Assembly (NCBI GenBank): GCA_034620365.1
Contig: JAQGEQ010000023.1
Coordinates: 372,001-436,000, forward strand
Reading direction: 5' to 3'
DNA: 64,000 nucleotides
From: Pegea sp. RAD2-039
Taxonomy: Eukaryota; Chordata; Thaliacea; Salpida; Salpidae
Below, piece after piece: positions 1-12,800 of the stretch. Every line of letters starts with the position of its first letter. Within the stretch, counting starts at the first letter, position 1. Under the pieces are notes generated by a model. It did no database searches and had not been told where the DNA came from. It was given only the letters and a program-made list of their open reading frames with translations. The position numbers and the translations under genes are program-made.

Positions 1-817
1 TACTTTAAGGTTTAGATTCTCAACCTAATGCCAATTTCTAATACAAAAAAAAATTAAGCTTGTTAAAATAAATTTTGAGTATTTGGGTTTCTGAAATTTA
101 ATTTTTCAATTTAGTACAGAAAGAATAATTGAAGCAATTTATAGACGAGAGATGTTGACTGTAGAAATAACAAGAAAAGAAATAGAGAAGCAGAAGAAGA
201 AGGAACATTTATTTGACAGCTGAATGCTCTGAATCTCCATGTTATTTTGTCAATCATAAGTTGTGTCTAGAGTAACAGTAAAAATTTCATTTCAAAATAT
301 TTTTTTGATGAAACTAACAGAGGTTTTAGTAGACAATTTTAACAAGTTTTAAAATCAAAAGATTCTGATCTTTATCTAAATCTCATAGTGGTTTAAAAAG
401 CTTCTTATGCATAGATTAGATAAATACCAATTCAAACTTTATACTTAATGTGTTGTACCTTTAAATTTGAAATTCAGAACTGAGATTTTTACTGTAAATT
501 TAATAAGAGTTCAGAAACTGCTCATATATTCAGTTGAATCAATTTTGCTTAGTCTTCAGCTTCTATAAAATTTGTTTTTCATTTGCAGCGGTGAAGGGAT
601 TTAATCGAATTTAAAGTAGATCTAAGTTTACCAGCTGCGATTTGATGCTAGTCAATCCTACTTTGAACTGAACTGACGAATTATCTCAGTCACTTGTTGT
701 GAAAAGTTAAACAAATTCAAACTTAGGAAGCTCAATTTCAATCTTTTCAACAAAAGTTTGCTCTTATCTCATTTCAAAAGTTCTTAGGTTTTACAAGAAC
801 GTGTAAAACCTGCTAAT
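1..817 (+). promoter_or_regulatory. upstream region and probable 5' UTR of slit-A
   Basis: No coding pattern is seen. Near the gene there is a TATAAAA at 564-570 and, just after it, a pyrimidine-rich acceptor-like stretch ending in GCAG at 585-588. Either a TATA promoter initiates near 590-600, or a 5' UTR exon starts at 589 after an upstream intron; the sequence alone cannot decide. The bases before the start codon (CTAATATGA) are A-rich, as usual in A+T-rich animals. Confidence 0.35.
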
Positions 818-3800
818 ATGAGCCGGATTTATTTCTGTTTGTTTTTTTTCTTTCGGATATTCGTTTTTGAGTCTGTCGCTTGCCCAGATCGATGCCGATG
901 TACCGATTTTACGGTCGATTGTTCTGGAAGAGGACTGACACATGTGCCTAAGAACATTCCAAGAAGTACTCTCGACTTGTGAGTCTCATTCATAAGATTT
1001 CAACCTTAGGATTTGGTCTCAACACTTTTTATCTTTTTTCTACGAATTATTCTTACATCAATGTTTATTTTTACAGATTTCTTCAGCGAAATAACATCAC
1101 GCAGATTTCGTCACGTGATTTTGTTGAACTTTCCAGATTGAAACAGCTGTACGTATACCTTTTTCCTTTTTATATGTCAATGAGCCAGTAGCTAACCACA
1201 TTAATTAGGAAAAACATTCAAACTAGTAGTTAACTCGATTAAGAATATCAAAGGTTTGTAATGAGAATCGTATAGGGCGTGGCTTAAATGGCAAAAGAAA
1301 CAGACAATTACAGGGTTTCCGACAAATTTTATAAATATTTCGTCAACTTTATTCCATCTGACAACAGACTATAGGACGCCCTTTAAGTAAACAAAATGAA
1401 ATTCACAAATTTCTAATCAAATGCTTTTTTAGGGGTTTAATAGCCCATGTAATTTTTTAGATGTTTTAGTTTTCATAAATAGAGGCATCTTGTAATTTAA
1501 AGAATTGATTTCTGCTTCACTTAAAACCCTTTATTGAATCAGTAAGTAGTTTTCTCTTTTTATGTCGAAGTGAGTTCTTGAAGCCAATTTTTAATGTTTA
1601 ATATCGATAGAAAATAGGAATTGACTTTTGAGTGGGTAAAAGTATCTTAGAGTTTCTTTAATGTTACCGAAATACTTTAAAAATTTAACGAAACTATTTT
1701 AACTATAAAATAAATGATTAACATTTGAAACTGATCATCAATAACTTTTCTATTCCCAGAAATTTGGAGAGCAATCAGATATCAATGATTCACTATAGGA
1801 CATTTAATAACCTTCCATCTTTGAGGAGCTTGTAAGATTTTTTTATAGTATTGTCATACGAGAATATTAACAAAATTTAGTAACTATTATCTTGCATTTA
1901 TATTAGATACATTATTCGGGGTTTTTATGTTTTTTTCTTGACATAAGGTTCTGTCAACTAAAATCCTTTTTTTGTTTAAATTTCAATTCACAATATTTGT
2001 TTTTATAATTGAAGTACGCTAGATTTAAGCTAGATTTAAGCTGAAATCTTTTTAATACACATTTTTTTTTATTGCTAAATATTTCAAATGACTTTTTATT
2101 GATGTCATTTTTTTACATTCAAATTGTATAAAATTCTACAAAAGTTGAATATGTGTTTAAAAATATCTTCTGTTTGCTTTCTTAGTTTTTCTAATTTTAT
2201 TTTTATAGATTTTTGATCAAAAACGATAGATTAAGAGGCTAAAAAACTTTCAAATAAGCCAATCAATTTTGTTTAAATGTCATCAAAATCATCTGATTGA
2301 AATTTTAATGTTACTTACTATATAGAGTCTACTCATTTATTCAATCTTGTCACGGTTGACTGACTGCAATTCTTCTCAAATACGTAGCAGTATACAACCG
2401 TCTTTGTCGCGTTGAGTCCCGGTTTATTTTTCAACTTTTTTTTTTCTCCAACTATTTATGGTTTAAAAAAATGTAATATTTGTTTGATATTTTAGATTAA
2501 AATTTCAGATTTAAAGCTAAACAAACCACGTGACTACTTATTAGTTAATCTAACCGGATGTATTGTATCTAGTGACCCATTAACAAGTTGTTTGAAGTTC
2601 TATGGATTGGATTAGTAGTACTACAAACCTTTTATATCCCTAAGGTGAATTAAGAATGGTAAACACATTACAGAAAACCACGTGACTTCAGTTCCCTATA
2701 ACTTCAGCTATGGTTCTTGAAATATAAATTCTTTTTCAACTAAAACAATTTTCTAAGAAATCCAAATAGATAATCAAAACAGGAAAGAACTTTCTAGTCT
2801 CCTTCAATTAATCACTTGATGAGAAAATACTCTTTAATCTGTGTATAAGCATCGTGTCATCGCTTATAAAGATTCAACTAATACTTCATATAATTAACTT
2901 AGATGACTTTACTAAAAATTCTTCCAGTTTTTTAAAGATTCAAAAGTTAGATGATTCGGCGATTGGTATTTAGTTTTATTAAAACATGAACGAGTTCGTT
3001 AATAGGCAATCCAAAGTTAAAAAAACTACATTTTTTTTGGTTTATTTTGAGAATTAACTGTTGCTGAGTCTGAACTGTAGTTTGTGTTTGCGCAATTTAA
3101 CAGACGTCCAAATTACGTCACGGCGTAAATTATGCGAGAAGATGTGACTAATTTCAAATTATGATTAAATTTGCATTAAATTCTTTGCTATTGCTTCAAG
3201 AGAAGCCGGTGACTTGGTTTGATTCAAACTTTTCGGTTATTTGCGTTTTATGATATTTCAACACATTTGAAATCAGTTATCTCAATCCATTTGATAATTG
3301 CGTCAAGTATCAACACCTTCACTAAAACGACAATCTCAAGTTTGAGATCAATTTGAAACTTCTAGTTATTTTGTGAGTAATTTTGATTTAAGTGTTTTGA
3401 TAAATTTGGTTGAGAAGTGCTACCGTTAGATCACACATCTCTTGAGGACTCTCAACTACCAAGTTCAATAATTTTGTTTTGGTGTTGTTGGCTAAGAGGT
3501 GTTACAAGTCAAAATACTAAACCAACAACTACTACTGTACCCGAGTTTAACAATTTAAATCCAGTGAGGTACAGGAAAAAGACAGATATTTGTGAACGCT
3601 TTTTTTTAGTAAATACGAATCAAGCACAAAGTTGTTTTTGAATCCAAAAAGTTTGCAATTACTAGATTAACGAAACGACTCTAAAGTAATTTAGTGAAAT
3701 TATTTGTTGATGCTTTTGATAAATTTATGAAATGAAAAAATGAAGCAACATTTTGAACTTTGAATATTAAATAGTGATCTTGTTGTCTATGATACAGATG

Positions 3801-6800
3801 AAAATGACTCTTATTTAAATCTCTCCCAGTTAAACTTACAATAAACGCTCAAATGAAGAATCCGAATCTCGAAATCGATTTGCTCAAATATCGGTTTTAT
3901 GGCAAATTGAAACTTTTTAATCTGTTTTTACTTTAAACAGCTTATAAGTAATTTGAAGAAGGTAGTCAATACTATAAATGAGAAATAATTTTCACATTGA
4001 AAGCTATAATTTTCACCAAATAACTCTTTGTAATGAGAATATAAAATAGATTTTTTGAATAATCTTTATTTCAACTTTACGCTGTAATTGTTAGACATCT
4101 TTTTGAATTTCAAAAATTCAACTTTTTAATCTTTGCAGTAAAAAGATCTTGTTTCAATAAAATAAGCAATTTTAGTGTGAGGGTATCTTCGATGACTTTA
4201 ATCTACATCATTTTTATTCAGTTTATTTATTTGCAAAAACTTGAAATTGATTTATATTTTAATAAAAGTTGCATTTTTTAATTTGGTTTTCTCTATATTT
4301 CAAAACGGATTTTAATTTTCTTCAACATCTGCTAGGAAGTATTGAAGGAAAATAAAACAATATTTTGAAAATGTGAAAAATCTTTTGAGTTTTCATGAAC
4401 AGTTTGAAGATTTGTTTTTGTAAGTTTACCCAAAATTCAAAAATTAAACTCTAAAAGTTAATTGTTTAAACCTTACAGGTCAATGTCTCAAAATTCTTTA
4501 AGTGTAATAAATTACAAAGTAAATAGAAAGTTTAATGACATAACATATTTACAAAGTGAGGTTTATTTGTGTAGTAATAACGCATCACAAAGTTTCAGAC
4601 AATCTTAGAGCCTTATTCAGACCTTCATAACTTACATATTTTCTGAGAATGATTTCATTAAAAGTTCTCTGTTTACATAAATAAAAACTCTGTTCTTGAT
4701 GGCAACCCTGATTTTGTATTCCCAAGATAAAGTCAAGTTTTGACGTTTGCTTAAAATAGTCTTTTGGTTAATTTATTGTCTTTACTTATTAATAAAACTT
4801 TGTTGTATTTGTTAACCTAAAAGTTCGTTTTTTTTTTATTAATAAAAACAGAAAGTTGAAACTGATAGTAAATATTATTTTAATTGTTTTTACAACCGTG
4901 TGTCAAGTAATCGTATTCCTATTAGCACTCGTTATATTGTATAAAAGAAAATATTTTCATTTTATGAATGAAACACTGATTTACATATTTTCAATTTTTG
5001 TTTACATTGTACATCAAATAAAGTCAATCAGTTATTTCTGTAAAACAGCTTAAATTGCTTTGAGCAAATATATTTTTAACAAAAGATTTATTTTCTAAAT
5101 CTTTGAAAAATTTTCATCTCATTTTAGCAGATTTAATGGATAAGAAAATAACGAAAATGATAAGTTATCATCAAAGATACAATGACTCTATGGTCGGATT
5201 TAACAATTACTAATGTTGGCTCAAAGAAGTCTTCAGCTATTTAAATTGTTTCACTTTGATTCTACAAAATCAATTTGAATCAAATTTCGAATCATCTAAT
5301 GACTAATCTTTTGATCTTTTAAATAAAAAGTGAAGATCAAAATGATTTTTTGAAACTTTATCACTGATAATGGTATAAAAGTTTGAATATTACAAAAGCC
5401 TACAAGAAAAACACAAAAAATGTCAATAGTTAGAGATTAACAAATTTTCCAAGCTCGTTTTTATAGCACCTTTCAGCCACATAAAGTCTTTTATTAGGCA
5501 TCTACTTGACTTTAAAAAGCTTCTCTTAGATTTTATTTGATTAAAGGAAGTAAGATAACAAACATTTGCTTTAAGAAAATGAAAGCGCATTTAATCCAGA
5601 TAAATTAACTGGCAGTCATGACTTGACCTATATAACTTCTTTTCATAAATGTGCAAGGTGTTCAGTTTTAAATTCTTAAATAAATCTTTTGCCAGCTCGA
5701 TTTTTCTAGCTTCAATGACGTCATGAAACACTTGTGTTTCGATGTTATAGCAGAATGTAAAAAATCAATTTATGTCACGTGACGTATTTGTTTCATCATT
5801 CCCTAAGGAAGTTAAAACTAAAAAGTAGTTTCTACGTAACACAATTAGCGGAATAAATTAGGTTTTCCTACAAAGACTAGTTGCTAAAGCAATTAAAATC
5901 CTTCTACCGATTTTTTTTACTTCAAAACGTTCTTACATCTCGTTTGTATGCTTCAAAGAGGAAACAATAATTATTCTTTTAGGAGTTTATCTTGCCTAGC
6001 TTTGCAGGTTTCTTGAAATGCTCAACCGTCGTCTTATAACCAAACTTATATTATACTTTATAAATAAATATTATTTAAATTATTTGATAATTTTGAATGG
6101 GAGTCGATAAGATTAAAAATCCTTTTTTTTACTTCTTGATTATTTTCCAGAAACTTGGGTCATAACCAATTGTCTTGTATTCAAGATAAGACATTTAAAA
6201 ACCAAAGAATGTTGGAAGTTTTGACATTAAGTAACAACAATTTGAGCACAATTGCCTTACAAACATTCAAAACGCAAATTCCTTACTTAAGAAGACTGTA
6301 AGTAAACTTGAAATCTTTATATAGTAAATTTAAGTTGTTAAAAAATGTAGAAATTTTTGAATGAAAAGAAAACTTCAGTTTCTAGAAACTTCTTTCTCAC
6401 ATAGCAGACTTTCAAATTACTCAAAAATAATCTTCAAATTTATTTTGTATATTTTCTATCTTTTCAAAAATTTGTTATTAATTCTTAAAATTAAATTTTG
6501 TTTTATATTTAATACCACTTTAAAAAAAGTACAAATACTTAAACTAGTTCCTTTTCTACTATCTATTTTACAGGATTATCAATTTATAAATCGTAAAGTA
6601 AAATAAATAACAACATGTATACGTAATTCACAAATTGTTATTTTACTAGTTTTTATCCGTTTTATAGGATTACATTTATGATTTGTGGTTGAAATATGAT
6701 TGGTAACTAATCTTAAGGATGACAGGTTTGATTAAAGTCTTAAATTAAAGTTCTTATGGGTAGAGATTACTTTACTAAATCTTATTTAGCTTGGTTAGAG

Positions 6801-9800
6801 TGAAGACCTTTTAATTATTTGGAAGATTATCTACATTAATGGATAAAACAATTTTCCTTCAAAGTCTAGATCCCATTTAAAACTTGACAAGACATGCTTT
6901 TCTTGTTCAATAGTTCTGCTTTCAGTAATGCTATTACAAGAAATTCATAAAACAATTTTTTCAAGTTAGCAAAAAAACAAACTGAGATATAAAATAAAGA
7001 TCATATCGTAGATAATTGAATTATAGTTTTATGCTTCAACTCTCACATTAAACTGCAGACTAATTTCGTTTCAATTTGTTGTTCCAAAATCCATTTTTTT
7101 CTTCCTTTAAGTAATGATTACAAGACTCAATTGCTGGAGTTGTTGGTGAAATTAATGATGCGATGTAAATAACTTATCCTGATAATCTTTACAAGTTTTC
7201 TTAAGTCAATATCTTCCTTGTTATGAGCCACATTGTTTTGGAGACTATTAAAAACTATTTTTCTTTTTACTGAATACAAAACAACAAACAGATTTTTTTT
7301 TACAAATATAAAATTTTTAATAAAAAAACAAACGATTTCAAATAAATATAAATAACTAATAAATACATCTAAATTGAAATAAAAAGAAAATCTTTTTTAG
7401 CTTAGTTGTACAGATGAAAAAGACTTAAAATTTATGAAGCAATTTAAACTAATTATTTGCAAATTTTTCTAGACGTTTACACTCTAATCGGTTAGTATGT
7501 GATTGTCATTTATCTTGGCTGAAAGCTTGGCTAAGTCGACAAAAGCATAGAGGTTTGGCAACTCTTACAACCTGTCATGAACCAATTGAATTGAGAGGAT
7601 CACGACTAGCTTCTATTGATAAGAGTTTGTTAAGATGTAATGGTGAGTTATTCAAACTTATCAAGTAATTATAAATAATAATAAAATTTAAATTGTTATT
7701 TTTAATTCTCTCATTTATAATTTATCAAAATATCATGTATTTAAATATTTCAAAAATAGATTTATTTTACAGTGAAATGTTTTTAAGTTCAAGTAAAAAA
7801 CTACTAAATTATCGTAAAACGAAATGTTATCTCCACACTTGGCTCGCATCCATCTAATTATATACACATTGAGAAAATACAACAACTAATTCTGTATATT
7901 CAGCCAAAGCTCTTGAATACTTTGGTTAATTTTAACATCAATAATTGAAATTGATGTCGTAGTTAACATTTTCAAATTGAAGTTAATTCAATTTTCTTTC
8001 TTTATTACAACAAAAGCATTCAAATTGATTTATATTAAGCTTTATTGATTAGCTTGCCCAATTTCTTCATGCATCATTTTAAGTTTAGATGTTATTAAAA
8101 TATTATGGTTTGGCATCGATATTGGAATTCACTAAAATTTTTTATCAAATGATGTTTTAGTTAAATGAAAAGTTCAACAGATTTATTAAAAACGCTAATT
8201 TCGAATTTATGGTTTTGATAAAACGTTCTCATTACTACAAATTTACTATAATTTAGCTTTTGATACTTTTACAGCTTAAATAGTTTAGATATTTACAACT
8301 AATGATGTTGCTATGAAAACTACAAACATTTGTATAAGGTAACGCTGCTATTTAGCATTTGTTTGTTTTTCCAACCGATATATTTATAAAATTTAACTTT
8401 ATTTATTAGTGTGGTGTATAAAAATTTTAAAAGTAAAATACAACTTTGAGGTAACTCAACTTTAACTTTACTTAGTGTTACTTAATTTATAATTAATTTA
8501 AGTATTCGATTTTTTTGAAATTAATTTTATTATTAACAACATATTCTCAGAGTCTTTAGTTTGAGTCAAAACGTTTTATTAATTTGATTTAAGATTTGCT
8601 TGAAGAATCCGTTTCTGAAAATACAGTCACATAGTTAAAGGTTCAACAAAAAACAATTATGAATTATAACATTGAATTTCAATAAAATCTAAGTCAGCTG
8701 GGTACTTAGACAGGTCATTTTGAGTTTATTTTGTTATTTACTTTCATAACTTCAGGAAAATGAAATCAGCTGTCGTATCAACTCTTGTGAGGTCTCAAAA
8801 TTACTTCTCTTAAAGCCGGAAGACGATGAAACTCTTCAACGGCGTCAACACAAGCTTCGTGACAGGCCTATTTGTTCTAATGTTCAGAAAAATTGCGTTT
8901 CATTAAAAGTCATTTTAGGATGTATAGAGGCAGCGGTGCGTATAGTCAATCTTTTTAGTTAATGACAGTAAGCCAAGCTAAAAATGTTTGTGAAAATATT
9001 TGCAGAATACTTTAAATATAGCAAGAAAACTTTTAAACAAAGATGGCAAGTTTTTTTTAATAAATAAATGGATCAAACGGTATAAGATAAATGATTTAAT
9101 AACACAGATATTATACGGAATTCTTACTTTTACAGCTCATATAATAACAAATCCAATGTCAATATCAACTTAAAAGTATGTTTTGATGCTCGTGTTTAAT
9201 CATATCTATTTAGTTACTTAAATATTATTTAGGGAATTTCAGTTGAACCCACGCACAAATATCAAAGATTTTTATCCAGCAAACTGATTTTTAAGCAAAG
9301 AAGCATAATGATCAGTGTTTAAAGAGACGTATTGTTTATTGAAAAGCTTAAGTATAATGACTTGCAGCTATATTACAGATTGAATGCTTTCGAGTCTGCA
9401 GAATCTTACAATCTTTAGTCACGTTTGCTTGTAAACATAGAGATAAGAGTTAAGATTTACTTCTTAAAAATCAGTCAAACAGCTAGGTTTAAAATTCCTA
9501 TAGATATATGTTAGGGAGAAAGGACTTATTAGAACAAGTAGTGAACAAATCTTTATACTTCGTTCGAGTTCTCCAGAAGCCTTATAACCTAAATATTATT
9601 GCCATAATGGTTTTATATAGAAAAATATTTAGTTCGTTTTATCAAAAGTATTTTAATTAAAATGAAAATTGATTGTTGTAAAAGACAATCAATGAACTGA
9701 CAACTCTGTGTAAACTGCGTTTTGTGATCTTTACAATTTCTTATAAAATGTCATGCCACAAAATATGCCACAAATACAATGTATAGTTTTAAATAGCTTT

Positions 9801-12800
9801 GAAAAATCATAAGATATTTAATGTCATTTCAAATTATGCAACATATTTTGTAAAATTTTGGTATGCTTTGTTTAAATTTTCTTATTTTGCCCTGTGCTGC
9901 TTGAATAGATTTGCGTTAAGTCTTTAAACGTGATAGATAATAATGTAGCTATAATTAGTTGTAATAAAAATACTTTTCTAACAAATGTTTGCTAGACAAG
10001 AAACATAATATATTGATCATATTATTTTTTAGATAAGGTTCGAGACTTGAACATCAACTTTCAAAACATTTTCATTGAAAACTGAAAATACTGATTTTGA
10101 AATGAACTCAAAATAAATAGATCAAACTTTTTTTAAACAAAACATTATAAAAGTTTGAACACCTCTAACACTTTCAAGTGTGTTCGACAGAAATTTTATT
10201 GAGTGTTTTTTTATCTTATTTTGTTGGCATTGTAACAAAGACACATTTGATTTGATCTTTCTAAAAATAGATGATGCTACCATAACAGACAAAAACACAA
10301 AAGTTTTATATCTATTGTAGAAAGTTTACAGCTCCAAAAACTAAACGAATCGATAGTTGATATTCAATTTTTTTTATTTTTACACTTATGACAGGATAAA
10401 TGAGTTTGGTTCACTTACAGACTTTTTGCGTGCCAAAAGACCTCTGTGTCATTCATATTCCTGCCCTCTTCGTTGTAATTGTGATGTAACTGGGTTTGTG
10501 GACTGTCGTGAAAAAAGTTTGGAAATCTTGCCACAAAATTTACCTGAAAACACCAACCAATTGTAAGTGGAACTATTCAGTTTTTGAAATATATAAAAAT
10601 ATAAAAAGTATTTTGTGAAAATTTGAATATTTTATTTTTAGTTGAAATAATAATATTTAAATCAATTATGTGATAAAAAAATCATTTTAATTTCAGACGT
10701 TTCAGCTACAATCAATTAGATTCTGTTGCAGCATTTGCTTTTGCAGACTTTATCACTTTGAAAATGATGTAAGTAATAAACTGACTTTATCTTCATAAAA
10801 ACCTTTTATAGGATGCTTGGCATCATTTTTCAGATTTTTATTGAAAATTTTAAGCTCATCGTTTGAACAGAGATCACTTTAGATCTTAACTTAAATCATT
10901 TTTGGTAGTTTTCAGTAGAATATAAAATTGTTTTTTATACAAAGCAGGTTTGAGCAGCGGTATAATTAATTGCAAAAAAAAAATAATTTTAAGATTATAC
11001 TTTTAATAATATTTTCTTTAATTAAATATTGAACTTGTTTATTTATTTATTTGATAATTTTTTTTTCAAGAAATTTAAATTACAATGGAATTCAAGAAAT
11101 TGATTGGCAAGCGTTTGCTGGAATGGAAGGATTAAAATCATTGTGAGTTTATTTAGAATTCACCAAAAACATTTTTCAAATACTTTTCAATCATTTCAAC
11201 GTTTTTTCAAATATCGGAAAAAATTAAATACATGATCAATAAATGAGAAAATTACAGAAGATTTCAAAAAAGGTTATGATAACTAGAAGATATTTTGATG
11301 CAGACATTTACAGCATAACAAGATTACAACGATCCATCAGGAAACGTTTCAATCTCTTAGAAGTCTTGAAGTTTTGTAAGTTACTTTGCATTGGTTACAG
11401 ATATTATTTGAAAGACTTTAATGGAACATTTGTAAACAAATAAGGATTTAGAATATGAAGTCTTTTACGCAAAGGAACAATTATTCTTGTTTTATCGCAT
11501 TTGTTAGAAACTTCATAAATATTTATGTATTATTTCCAGATTTCTTCAAAACAATGAAATTACTTGCTTGAAAAGAAGTACTTTTCAAGGACTACATTCT
11601 CTAACGACATTGTAAGAAAGTTTTATATTATCAGAAAACGATTCTTTTTATTTAAAACTTAAAGACACCACCAAGTTTTTATATCATTTTAAATTGGAAT
11701 TTAATTATAATAATACTCCATTAATGAAAATAAAAAAGTAAAACTTTTTGATTTGAAACTTTTAGTTTGAAAATTGCTTAGGTGGTTTTAGTGCAACGAA
11801 TGCTAAAACTAAATTTGAATTTGTTCATTTATAATAAAACGATTTTCAATAAAATAGAAAAATAAAATCATTGTTTTCTGCTGAGATAGCAAATTTCATT
11901 TAAGCAATTTTGTATTCAAAGAAAAAATATATTTTTGAAAATGACAAGTAAATGAAAAAGTATTTTAAGGTTCTTCTCTTTTATTTCCTATTTAAAGCTA
12001 TAGGGTTTTGCGTTTATTTACAATAAAAACTTTTTAATTTGTATATAGACAAATATACATAGAAAAACGCTTTTGAACTTTCATGTATTTCTACTACTTT
12101 TGAACATTTAATAACGCTTAAGACATGTATAACAAAAATTGATCATGAAAAACACCTTTTTATTGACAAGAGTTTGATACACTACAGATCACTGTATGGT
12201 AACAAGCTACAATCTCTACCAGAAGGAATCTTTTACCCACTTCGAACCTTATTTAACTTGTAAGTCTGTGTTATCAAATTGAAATTTCATATTTTGTGTT
12301 GTTAGTTTACACAGAGACTTAAATTGTTTTGTTTGTGTTTTGTATACATGTACAGAGCATTTTCAAATAAGTTTTGAATATTCTAATATTAAATTTTTCA
12401 TTTTTCAACGATAATGTTTTTGCTACAATAAAATTTCTTTTTAAACAAGCTAAAATTTCTGAACTTAAAAGCAATAACAGCAAGTTAACTAGTTTTTCAA
12501 TATAAACTTTTCAAACCATTAGCAAAATCCCCGACGTTTGTTACATCTTTATAGATTTGTGTCTTTTGTAGATATCTTGCAAACAATCCCTTACAATGTG
12601 ATTGTCGACTTCGATGGCTCACAAAATATTTGCGACGAAAAGAAGCCATCGAAAAATCTGATGTCAAATGTTATGGTCCGCAATCAGTGGCAGGACTTTT
12701 TGTCTCAAGAGTAAAGAAACGTAGATACAGAAGTTGCATGCCAGGTAAGGCCACTACGATTGAAGTTGCTTTATTTTATTGACTGTTTCTATATTAAAAA

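Larger units (their letters stand above)
1832..6150 (+). other. slit-A intron 3 (4.3 kb), no exon recognised
   Basis: The largest intron of slit-A lies exactly where canonical D1 would have LRR3 and LRR4. I looked for 72-bp phase-2 exons with LxLxxN and found none that is convincing. It holds three CACGTG boxes and a TGACGTCA palindrome (separate entries), a short tandem 11-mer (TAGATTTAAGC twice, about 2015-2040), and a possible dead LRR exon at 2209. The remainder is plain A+T-rich sequence. Confidence 0.6.
818..7642 (+). other. slit: slit-A exons 1-5: signal peptide and D1 LRR domain
   Basis: Exons 818-978, 1077-1148, 1760-1831, 6151-6297 and 7473-7642. Exon 1 carries the start, a leader rich in Phe (MSRIYFCLFFFFRIF...) and the LRRNT cap (CPDRCRC). 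Exons 2 and 3 are single 72-bp LRRs (LFLQRNNITQI, LNLESNQISMI). Exon 4 holds two LRRs; its first (LNLGHNQLSCIQD) corresponds to the fifth LRR of canonical Slit D1 (LQLDYNQISCIED in the human protein). Exon 5 is the LRRCT ([16 protein letters not shown]). No exon for canonical LRR3-4 is found in the 4.3-kb intron 3, so D1 appears to have four LRRs instead of six. Confidence 0.93.

Noticed and set aside
4348-4419. 72-bp phase-2 interval before GTAAGT in slit-A intron 3, apparently the right size for an LRR exon
   Set aside because: The translation (…YFENVKNLLSFHEQF…) lacks Asn at the LRR position, and the acceptor GAAG has no pyrimidine tract.
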